Origin: Prasinococcaceae sp. CCMP 1430
Taxonomy: Eukaryota > Prasinodermophyta > Palmophyllophyceae > Prasinococcales > Prasinococcaceae
Direction of reading: 5' to 3'
DNA: 64,000 nt
Assembly: GCA_013416795.1 (NCBI GenBank)
Contig: RQSC01000152.1
Location: 24,235 to 88,234 of the forward strand
Position 1 is the stretch's first letter. Every line of letters begins with the position of its first letter. The notes below the pieces were generated by a model. The model was not told where the DNA came from, made no database searches, and was given only the letters and a program-made list of their open reading frames with translations. Positions 28,123 to 36,498 of this stretch are shown here, piece by piece. Position numbers and translations under genes: made by a program.

Positions 28123-28710
28123 ATGAGACATACCGTACATTCATGCTTGACGACTTCGCTTCATGCAACCAATACGCATCCTTTTGAACCTTCGGCGGGG
28201 GACGGCGGGTTGTGCGAGGTGGCTGCGGCGGTCCGCGCGCACGTCGCCGAGCTGCAGGGGCTGGACATGCCCGCAGAGGAGGTGCGCCTGCTGCTCCTTG
28301 CGACGCCGCCGCTCGGCGCGGACTACGGCGGCCTCGCGCTACAGGCGGCGTACGGCGTGGCTATGGGCGCTGGGGAGGGCGATGACGTACCAGCACTCGC
28401 CGGCGCTCTCGACGCCGAGGGCGTGGGCTCAGGCGAGCTCGTTGCCGTCGAGAGCATGCTCGCGCAGCTGGTGCGAGACCGCCGTGAGGTCATTGAGAGC
28501 GAGGAAGCGCAGGCAGTCGACACGCCTCTGCTCAACAATGCTGTCGTCGACTCCCTCGACCTCGACGAGGAGCAGAAGCAATCGCTCTTCCCGCTGGTGC
28601 AGTCGATCTTCGACAAGGGTTATGCCGTCGCAGTTTGGTCGGGCGTCCTGGGCGCTGTGGGGTTCATCACGCTGATGAATAACCTGATCATGAGTTCGCG
28701 CCCTCAGTGA
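28123..28710 (+). CDS. Small C-terminally anchored membrane protein, unknown (5' uncertain)
   Basis: 195 residues from the ATG at 28123. The first ~26 residues come from a lower-GC, partly repetitive stretch right after the N at 28059 and may not be coding. The rest looks coding: VRAHVAELQGLDMPAEEVRL, ADYGGLALQAAYGVAMGAGE, VAVESMLAQLVRDRREVIES, DTPLLNNAVVDSLDLDEEQK, then a transmembrane helix (AVWSGVLGAVGFITLMNNLI) near the end. It is tail-anchored or plastid-type in shape. The 5' exon is probably lost in the assembly gap. Family not recognised. Confidence 0.5.
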   Translation: MRHTVHSCLTTSLHATNTHPFEPSAGDGGLCEVAAAVRAHVAELQGLDMPAEEVRLLLLATPPLGADYGGLALQAAYGVAMGAGEGDDVPALAGALDAEGVGSGELVAVESMLAQLVRDRREVIESEEAQAVDTPLLNNAVVDSLDLDEEQKQSLFPLVQSIFDKGYAVAVWSGVLGAVGFITLMNNLIMSSRPQ

Positions 28711-28846
28711 CCGAGGGCGGGGCGCGCGAGGCGTTGATCGGTGACGAGACCACGTGCCCACATGTAATTTGACCGTAGCCAAGGGGCGCGAGAGTGTACT
28801 GCGTGGTTGTCTCTAGCTAGCTCTAGCGAGAGGGTCTCTCTACTAG

Positions 28847-29038
28847 CTAGCTGGCCTCAGCAAACTGTTGGAGAGCGAGCGCCCACACGCGGCGCAGCAA
28901 CACGACGTCCAGTGGCGCGGGCGTGTCGACATCCTTGAGGTCCATTGTCGCGAGCAGCTTTTGGAGTACTCGTCGAGCACATCTCCATCCAAATTCCCTG
29001 CGCTTGGGAAGAATGATGAGCAAACGTGGCGTTTCGCG
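28847..29038 (-). CDS. Possible terminal exon of an unrecognised gene
   Basis: The minus strand reads RREFGWRCARRVLQKLLATM then DLKDVDTPAPLDVVLLRRVW and ALALQQFAEAS before TAG. Composition is protein-like and a pyrimidine-rich acceptor (TCATTCTTCCCAAG or ...GCGCAG) precedes it. Upstream exons would have to lie in or beyond the poly(G) region, where I see only a weak candidate (ATLWLAPARR / SRYAVARPREA). Not assigned to a family; could be noise. Confidence 0.3.
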   Translation of the reverse strand, partial: RETPRLLIILPKRREFGWRCARRVLQKLLATMDLKDVDTPAPLDVVLLRRVWALALQQFAEAS

Positions 29039-29277
29039 CACCGGAGCTCGTGGTGGTTCCCCGAGAGCTGGCGCTTACACGCGCTGCCTGCAGCCGGATG
29101 CAGCACTTAGGGAGCGCCGCGGGCGCACGCGCAGGCGCAGGTGCAGGGAAGAGGTGCGGCGCCTCGCGGGGGCGAGCCACAGCGTAGCGTGACACGGCGT
29201 GGCGCAGGTCACTAACGCGGGACGACGTGAGCACGGGCGCGCGGCGGGGGTGGGTGGGGAGAGGGGGGGGGGGGGAA

Positions 29278-29329
<52 letters not shown>
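29278..29329 (+). repeat. Poly(G) tract, 52 nt
   Basis: Uninterrupted 52-G run, preceded by further G-rich sequence from about 29244, ending 23 bp before the GNAT ATG. If transcribed, it would sit in the mRNA leader; otherwise it is at the promoter. Confidence 0.85.
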
Positions 29330-29331
<2 letters not shown>

Positions 29332-29352
29332 AAGAGACCACGGATAGCGGCG

Positions 29353-30186
29353 ATGGCGGCAGTGGCGCCGGCCGCGATGACGATGGCGATGTCCGCCGGC
29401 CCCGGCGGCAGCCGCGACGCGTCCGCTGGCGTGCGCGTGGAGGTGCTCACACCGGCTCGCTTCGAGGGCGCGGCGAAGGTCTTCAACGACTTCATGTCGC
29501 GCGGTAAGGGAGGGTGCGTTGGGCTCTGCCCGTACTCGTGGTGCCCGATGTCGACCGATGACTTCAGCAAGCTGTACAGAGAGTACCCTGACACGCTCTC
29601 GACGACGGCTGTGGCCGTGCGCGAGGCGGATGACGCCGTGGTCGGCACTATTCGCCTATCCGTGTATGGCCAACCACGCAGCAGCGGAGATGAGGAGATA
29701 CACAAGCTGAAACCTGGCGAGGTATGCGCTGTCAGCCTCCGTGCTTGGGCGCTGACTTCATGATGCCTCCGCGCCCGTCGCTTTGGCCTAGCTAGACTTC
29801 CTGCGATGGTTGCGCATTGAGATAGTGTACAGTACTGTACTGTATATGTGCAGCACTGACAGGGTTGGCCGTGCCGCCCACCTCGACGCGGCTTGACACA
29901 GGCCTACATCGAGAGCGCGGCCGTTCTTCCAGCGGCGCGTGGCGCTGGCATCGGCACGAGGTTCCTGCACTGGTGTGAGGACGTGGCGAGGCAGCGAGGC
30001 GCTACAGTCCTCACGCTCGCAGTCGTGAACGGAAACCCTGCCCGGCGGCTCTACGAGCGCTTCGGCTTCGTGGAAAGGCCTGAGGATAGATGCGAGAGCT
30101 GCGTTGGCGCGTATTACAGCGCTTGCTTGATCGGCCTGCCGCATGGTCGCTGTGGTGCCGCGGTCATGGAGAAGGAGCTCGCATAA
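29353..30186 (+). CDS. GNAT-family N-acetyltransferase
   Basis: 217 residues in two exons: 29353-29721 and 29902-30186, joined by intron 29722-29901 (GTATGC...GACACAG, phase 0). Exon 1 has the N-terminal fold (VRVEVLTPARFEGAAKVFND, then TTAVAVREADDAVVGTIRLS). Exon 2 opens at motif A: AAVLPAARGAGIGTRFLHWC (R-x-x-G-x-G acetyl-CoA loop), then motif B with VVNGNPARRLYERFGFVERP. It transfers acetyl from acetyl-CoA to an amine; the substrate is unknown. The intron holds a palindromic TACAGTACTGTACTGTA cluster near 29828 and a CTAGCTAG. The ATG lies 23 bp after the G52 tract. Confidence 0.85.
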
Positions 30187-30272
30187 GGGCCTCGAAGACC
30201 AAGCTATCAGGCGCGGGAGCTCAGAGTCGCGGCGGTGGTCACTCCATAATAAGACTCACTGGGCAAACATGT

Positions 30273-32663
30273 TCATACGTAGTCCGGGCGGCTCTCGGCC
30301 TCCTGCAGCCCTCTTCGATAGGTACGCCGCCCCTTCTTGCTACTCCTACGCGCTGACGCGGCCATGTCGGCTCGTCCGGCGCCTGCAGCCGACGGCGCGC
30401 CCTCACGCCCACCCCCCTGGGACGCATCGCGCGAAGAGACTCCGTTGACGCTGGGCCCGGCTGCAACGGCGCCACTCCTCTCCAGCACCTCTCTGGCAAT
30501 TTCGAGGTGCTTCTCGGTGCACGTCTTCATCTCTTTGATCGCCCCTCCGCGGATAGGGCCGGTGAGCAGGTTGCAGCCTTGTAGGAAGTCCACGCCGCTC
30601 TCCGCCTCGACGTCCAGCTGAATGCTATCTTCGCCGCCCTCGCGGACAGCCTTACTCCCTCCACCAGTGGCAGAGCCGCTGCTGGGTTGCACGCGCCAGC
30701 GCGTGCACACCACGAAGCGATTGCCGCATGGGACGTCATGTGCCATGGAGCCCTCCTCGTACACGAGCGCGCCCTCGTCTTCGTACGCCCGTTGTACCTT
30801 GGTAACGCGCGTGGCTTTCTCACCGACGACCTTCTTGATCGCCCGCAGCACCGTGAGACGCCGCGCCCCGCTCGTCAGCATCGCACGTGCAGTCTCTGGC
30901 GTAAGTGGCTCGTTGCCCTCCTCGGAGAGCTCCTGTTCCAAGTGTGCCTCGTCGAACGTGTCGTCCGCGTTGTCTTCCCGCTTCCAACGCGACCACCGCA
31001 CGTCGAACTCCTTGAAGTGGTCATTGTACCTTGTGACCGCGGGGCCTGCGAACGCCGCCGCGAAGAAGGTCGAGAGCGCGGCCTGGTTGTCTCTCGCGCG
31101 AATGTCAACGGCGCGGGGAGCGCACAGGACGGGCTTGAGCTCGCTCGGTCGCATGGTTATCACGCTGCCGCGACGGAGTCGCGACCGCAGGTCCGCGGCA
31201 GCGACGGCGGCCTTAGAGAGAGCCCTCTGTGCATCTGCTTCGCTCGCTTCCCCCTCGTCGCCTGCGCCCAGCGCTGCTCCGTCGGTTCCCGATTCCTCGC
31301 CAAAGTTGACGTCAAATTGCGCGGACATCGCCCGCTCGACAGCGCCGATCGCGTGTTTCACGCCGCGCACCTCATCGGCGAGAAGGTGCGCTGGCTTCGA
31401 GGCCGCGCGCCCCAGTGCCGCTGCCCCTGCGGCGGCCGCGCCGCCTATTGCCGCCTGTGCACGCCCACGACCGCGGCGCCCTCGCTTGTCGCGCGACTCG
31501 CGCTCATCCCGGCGCTTCTTGGCCGCGGCAGTGTGCAGCTTCGACCACGCTTTCTTGAGGATGCGGAACGCCCGGCGTGGCGGCAGCCTGTTGCCAACGA
31601 AGCCGATTTCGATGTCGATGGCCTCCGCGCGTGCGTTCGCGACGACCAGCCGCACACCGGCGACGTTGGGCGCGCATCCGCCCGGGAAAAGTTTGGCGCT
31701 GAAGAGATCCACGGAGAGGACCGACGCCAGTCGCACCTCGATCAGCACGCGCTCATCCTCTGTGCACATCAGCGGCTCCCCAATGGACAACGCTCGCGCC
31801 TGTGCGCGGACCATGGCGAGGGCGGGAGCTGGGCTGTCAGCTAATTACCTACGGCACGCCGGCGCGTGTCCCGCAGGCACGCAAGCTCGATCTGAGGCTA
31901 CCTTCGCGCCCATCGCAATGCGCACCTTGAGGACGGCCGTCGCGAAGTCCTCCGGCTCCGTATGGATGCACAAAACCTTGTTCGTCGCCACGACGTTGCA
32001 GCCTCGCCACGGAAGGCGCCGGTTGACGCGTACCACGGCCTCGTGCACGCCACACTTGAGGATCACGTCCATAAGCGCCGCCTGAGAGTGCTCGGACTCA
32101 GCGACATTGAGCATCTCGTCGTGATGGATATCCGTATCACCAACGCCCGTCTGCGCCCCCTCCCTCCCAGGGTACGTCCCAAAGCGCACGGCGGAGCCAG
32201 CCCGCCCTTCGCCATCGCGATACACGCTCCTGACGTCCCCACCCCCCGTGCGCCTGTCGATCGCAGGCGGGATGACGTCTCCGCTATCCGCGGAGGACCT
32301 ATGGAAGAGTGCGCTAAGTGTACTATTCTTGCTCAGGTTGCTATCTCCACCTTCGGCTCGCCCGAGATCGGCGCGCAGCAGCATGTCAATGGCGCCCACG
32401 CGCCACGCGACGTAGCACGCCGCTGCCGCCAGCAGAGCCAGCATTCCCAGCAAGACGACGTGCCCCGGCCAGCCAAAAACTGCCTGCTTCACCGCGCCCC
32501 CTCCCCCGAGCACGACATCCCCACTCATTGGGGAATCGTCTGTAGGTGTGTCAGCCTCCATCGGTGGCGGCAGCCCCCACCAGCCGAGCCACCAGCCCTG
32601 CCAATGCCAGTAATCAAACCAGTCTGAGACCACGACGGCGGCCATGGCTCCTAGCTCGCCCAT
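30273..32663 (-). CDS. VASt-domain (StART-like) membrane protein
   Basis: 754 residues. Exon 1 (32663-31926) has a Trp-rich start (WFDYWHWQGWWLGWWG), one transmembrane helix (VVLLGMLALLAAAACYVAWR) and a disordered Ser/Gly linker. Intron 31925-31800 (GTGCGC...GCACAG, phase 0). Exon 2 (31799-30273) first gives a beta-rich stretch (EPLMCTEDERVLIEVRLASV...VAGVRLVVANARAEAIDIEI) that may be PH/GRAM-like. It ends with a VASt-type domain: AALSTFFAAAFAG, TYPE blocks RRLTVLRAIKKVVGEKATRV, SMAHDVPCGNRFVVCTRWRV and GPIRGGAIKEMKTCTEKHLE. VASt proteins (VAD1, GRAMD1/Lam) move sterols at membrane contacts. There the anchor is usually C-terminal to VASt; here it is N-terminal. Alternative start at 32645. Confidence 0.65.
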
Positions 32664-33453
32664 CGACGACGCGAAGTTGCGCCTTGTGGCCTCGTGCCCG
32701 CATGCAGCCGCGGGACCTGCACTACGAAGTATACCGCGCAGTGCGGACAGAGCGACGCAGTGCGAGCGGCGTGGACACGCAGCCACCGCTGACCGGGCCA
32801 GCGACGGCCGTTGCGGGACGTCGCCTTCCGTGCGTGCTCCGACCCGCACCCTCGCGTGCGTGCCGTGTGGCGCGCACCGCACCCGCGGCACGCTGCCGTC
32901 GCGATCCGTAGGCGGCGCGCAAAAAAGCGCGCAGCGAGGCTGCGTGCGGAATATAATGCCCCGCCCGTCAGCAGCGCGGCGTGCCTCGCCGCGCCTCGCA
33001 GCGCCTCGCGGCGCGGCACGCACCTTGACCCCGCCCCCGCCGTCGCAGGCATCCTCCCCCTGGTGGCGGCGGCCGCGCCCCACACCAGCTGAGCCCCTGA
33101 GGCACGCCTCGGCCCCGCGGCCGCGCCAAGGGCGGACCCAAACCAACAAAGAGGCGCCCGACGGCGCCCCGTACCATCATATGGTACACAGCCCGGAAAA
33201 GTCCACTCCTCCGGGGCGCCAATCTGACCCTGTTTGATGGCCGGCGCAGAGCGAATGCCGCGAGTTAGGCGGCTGCAGAGGCTCAACGTCGAGGTTTATG
33301 ATACCACGGGCCTGGCGCATGTTCGCGTTCGCGCACATTCGCGGTCGCGAGCGTCGCGTTCGCGAGCGTCGCGCTCGCGTTCGCGTTCGTGCGCATGCGC
33401 GCGCGCACGTGCGAGGGGCAGGCGCGAGGCCGCAAGGGCGCGTGCGGCCTTGC
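32664..33453. other. Intergenic region upstream of the VASt gene
   Basis: Holds the promoter of the VASt gene and the 3' flank of the unknown gene at 33454 (both minus). It contains GCG-rich tandem motifs (CGCCTCGC repeats near 32985-33010; GCGTTCGCGAG repeats near 33350-33385). No gene is recognised. Confidence 0.45.
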
Positions 33454-34710
33454 TCATGGGCTCTGCTCCTCGTCGACGACGATGAAGTCCAGCCACGCCT
33501 CGTCGCCCTCCCCGGCGCGCAAGTCGAAGGCCTCCACGCACACATGGCCGCCCGCGGCCGTGCGCAGCGCGTCCCCGAAGCCACCCTCGCCGCCCTCGTG
33601 ATCGTCACCCTCGCCATTGTCATCAGCCGCCGCACCGCCGCCCGCCGCCGCAGTCTTGCGTGCGTCCGGCGGTGCGGCCGCAGCTGCGGCCGCGGCGGCG
33701 TGCGCGGCTGCGCGTAGCTCGGGAGGCACACTCACGGCAGCCCCGCCCGCGACAATGGCAACCCACGCGGCCGCGCCGCCCCAAAGGGACAGCCTCGGAA
33801 GGGCATCGACGAGGGCGCACGCGGTGGACTCAATGCCGCCATCGCCGCCGATGTCAACGTCTCCAACCAGGTCCTCCGCGCTTTGCAACGCGCCTGCGAG
33901 CGTCAGTCGAGGTCGCCGTCGCCCTGCGCCCTGCGCGGCGCCGTCGCGCCCCGCCGATGCCGAACCACGCAGCACGTGCAGCGAGAGGACGCGGCCAACG
34001 CCAAAAGGCGCGGTGCTGCTAATGAAGGGGTGTGCGCGTAGCGCAGGGTGGGATGACGTGTCAGCACGCGCCAGCGCCAGGGCGATTGGTGCACGCGAGC
34101 GAGACGCGCCCGCACTCGACGCGCGAGCGCACCTGCTCACGTCTGCATCCTTTGCCTGTGCGAAAAAGCTGCGCATGCGGTCACTGCATGCGAGCGACTC
34201 GCGCGCTGCTCGCGCCAGCGGGCCACCGAGGAATTCGAGCAAACACCCGCTCGACCGCTTCGCCGAGCCCAACCGTCGCCGCGCCGCGAGGCGCCGCGCG
34301 CGCGCCGAGCATGCCGCGGAACGGGCCGCCCCGAGTGCGGTGCGCTCTGTGGGTGCGTCGCCTCCCTCCTCAGGGGCGCTGGCCTGCTCGCTCGCGCGCT
34401 CTCCCACGTCGCCTTTGCGAGGGCTCTCACTCGCGTGGCGATCGCTATCGGCCTCGCCGCTATCTACATGGTCGGTGTCCGCGCCGGCTCGCCCACCCCC
34501 CGGCTCGTTCGCCTGCGCACTCCCGCGCTGCACATGCCGGGGCAGCAGCACGCACGCGAGAGCGCGCGCTGCCGCTGCCACCTCCGGCGGAGCACCGCGA
34601 GGCACCAGCCAAGGCGCGAGAGCTGTGGCAGCCTCTGTCGTTGCCGCCCCGGCCATCTGGCCCGCCAGGCCCTGCGGTGGCAGCGGCGCTCGTGTGGGCT
34701 CGGGCGCCAT
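33454..34710 (-). CDS. Hypothetical Ala/Arg-rich protein
   Basis: 418 residues from a true ATG (34710) with one long uninterrupted frame. It has several ordered-looking stretches: ATALAPWLVPRGAPPEVAAA near the N-terminus, SGCLLEFLGGPLARAARESL, a run with APFGVGRVLSLHVLRGSASA, and RLSLWGGAAAWVAIVAGGAA that could be a membrane helix. It ends CVEAFDLRAGEGDEAWLDFI then VVDEEQSP, the most protein-like end. The middle has an acidic Asp/Ser-rich linker. I do not recognise a family. In this GC-rich DNA long chance frames occur, but the acidic tail with an Asp/Glu-rich end before TGA favours a real gene. Confidence 0.5.
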   Translation of the reverse strand: MAPEPTRAPLPPQGLAGQMAGAATTEAATALAPWLVPRGAPPEVAAAARALACVLLPRHVQRGSAQANEPGGGRAGADTDHVDSGEADSDRHASESPRKGDVGERASEQASAPEEGGDAPTERTALGAARSAACSARARRLAARRRLGSAKRSSGCLLEFLGGPLARAARESLACSDRMRSFFAQAKDADVSRCARASSAGASRSRAPIALALARADTSSHPALRAHPFISSTAPFGVGRVLSLHVLRGSASAGRDGAAQGAGRRRPRLTLAGALQSAEDLVGDVDIGGDGGIESTACALVDALPRLSLWGGAAAWVAIVAGGAAVSVPPELRAAAHAAAAAAAAAPPDARKTAAAGGGAAADDNGEGDDHEGGEGGFGDALRTAAGGHVCVEAFDLRAGEGDEAWLDFIVVDEEQSP

Positions 34711-34825
34711 CGCGGTGTGCTGTGGCGCGCCGCGAGCGGCTCGCCCGCCTGCTCAGTGCCGAGTGATCAGCGACCCTGATTGCCACCTGGGGTCCGGACG
34801 TCCGATCTCAACAAAAAAAATCATT

Positions 34826-34848
34826 GGGTTAGGGTTTGTGGTAGGGTT
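34826..34848. promoter_or_regulatory. Telomere-like TTAGGG/telo-box motif
   Basis: GGGTTAGGGTTTGTGGTAGGG, i.e. the complement of the plant telo-box (AAACCCTAA) plus a half copy. It lies 116 bp upstream of the minus-strand gene starting at 34710 and 42 bp past the end of the HAD phosphatase. Similar motifs occur at 36301, 44779 and 48001, all in intergenic DNA. Confidence 0.4.
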
Positions 34849-34889
34849 CCATTCGCTGCTACCAAAGACTGGTGTGTCGTTGCTTTAGT

Positions 34890-36300
34890 CTAGAGAGTTG
34901 CTGCTCGTGCGACCCTGGACGCCTCGTCGTCCCCGAGCACAAGCGCCGCGAGACTGTCCACCACGCACACGCCAGGCGCACGCATCGCCTCCGCGTGGCT
35001 AGTAACGCCAGTCAATGCGAGCACGGTGGCACCACACCCCAGCGCAGCACCGAGCGCTGCGTCCGTGTCGAGCCGGTCGCCAATGCACACGCTCGTCCGA
35101 GGCTCAACGCCGGCAGCGCGCACGAGGTCGCACATGAGCTCCGAGGGCTTGCCACACACCGCATCAGGTGGCCGGCCGGTCACTGCTGTGATGTATGCCG
35201 CGAGAGCGCCAGCACCGGGCATCAATCTGACAGGGCGCGTGGGCGCGCGAGTAGACGCCCATTGCCTGCAGCGTCAGATGCGAGCACGCGTGATGCAGCG
35301 CACGCGTGTCGCGCTCGCTCGTCTGCCCTCTCTCTCGCGCACACGCATTCGAATGTGCACGCACCGTCCGCCCGGGAGCGCATCGCAGCTGTCGGCGTTT
35401 GTGAGGATATAATCGGCACCATCGCATATCGCCGCCGTCGCCTCGCACAGCTGGCGATAGGAAAAGTCGGCGGGGGCACCGACGACGACGGCGGCATAGC
35501 GCTGCGGCGCCAGCGTACTGAGCTCGGTGACGGGCATTGCAGCGGGCGCGGAAGGGTCGCGGCGGACAACCTTCCGCGGACGCGTGAACGAGCGCACATG
35601 AGCGTATGCGTGCGCGTCAGAGGCGAGCGAACCGGCCATGCCCACAGGCGGGCGCACTAGCACATGCGCCGCATCTCATGCACACGCGAACCTTGATCCC
35701 GGCTAGCTCGAGCTCCTCGGCGGTCCCTTCGTCCGCGAGCACGAGCACCTCGTCGGCCGGTGAAAGCGGCGGATCACGCACGCGCGCGAGGTAGTGCGCC
35801 GCTGCAAAGCTTGCCGTCACCACGTCGGTGTGTGCGTCGAGCTCGTCGGCGTCCAGCTGCATCAGCTCGGCGATCTTGAGGGCGGCGGCCGCTCGGCTCT
35901 TGGAGGAATTGTTGGTCACGAAGACGGTCCTCACGCCGGAGGAGCGTAGGGCTGCGAGCGCCTCGCGCGCTCCGGGGAGCGGCTCTGCGCCGCGCCACAG
36001 GACGCCGTCGCAGTCAAGCACGGCATGCGTTAGCTCTCGGAGCTCCGTGTGCCCGAGCCGCTGGAGGACCAGCTCGGCGCCGCGCGCCTCTGCGGTTCTG
36101 CGCGCGTCGGCGGCGCCGGCAGCGGCGGCGGGCGAGCCGCCGCTGCGCGCAGCGGGCGCGCGCGCCGCCGCGTGCCTACACATCCGAGCGGCCCGCCCCG
36201 CCCCACCGATGTGCTTGAGTGTGCCGAGCGGGGCGAAGGCGGTGTGGCGGCGCTCGCTCGCTCGCTCGCGCCTTGGATAAGGACTTTCTACCCGAACCAT
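34890..36300 (-). CDS. PGP: HAD-family phosphatase, phosphoglycolate/4-nitrophenyl phosphatase type (PGP)
   Basis: HAD subfamily IIA enzyme; relatives dephosphorylate 2-phosphoglycolate (photorespiration) or similar small phosphates. Three exons: 36300-35692, 35570-35365 and 35226-34890. Donors are GTTCGC and GTGCGT; the second intron splits the Arg in GGR/LMPGAG. Motifs in order: I, VLDCDGVLWRG (Asp-x-Asp); II, VFVTNNSSKSR; then AAVVVGAPADFSYRQLCEAT and YILTNADS; III, the Lys in VCGKPSELM; IV, CIGDRLDTDAALG. Total 383 residues with an Arg/Ala-rich leader that could target the plastid. The ATG at 36300 has A at -3 and G at +4; 36183 is an alternative. The first acceptor (after GCGGAAG) was chosen to keep phase and family spacing. 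Confidence 0.85.
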
Positions 36301-36498
36301 TTTAGGGTAGGGGTATTAAACAGGGTTCGAATCTGGGCGGTTCCGGTCCGGCCGCGATCGGTGGTGCCGCGAGCGAGCTGGCGCGACTGATCGCGCACCC
36401 GGGGAGAGCGGTTTATCAGCGCTGCGCTTCCCGTTTCGCTGGCGCGTTCCGCGATTTTTCCCGGCGCCCCCGACGGCGCACAGGTGTGCCACGCACCC

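Larger units (their letters stand above)
28711..29352. other. Intergenic region with CTAG clusters, a possible minus-strand exon and poly(G)
   Basis: Contains CTAGCTAGCTCTAG (about 28814) and ACTAGCTAGCTGG (about 28841), a possible minus-strand terminal exon (28847-29038) and the G52 run at 29278-29329 that ends 23 bp before the GNAT start codon. Confidence 0.5.

Noticed and set aside
36315-36345. GGTTCGAATC, a T-loop-like match suggesting a tRNA
   Set aside because: The flanking bases do not form a 5-bp T stem and no anticodon or acceptor stem fits on either strand.
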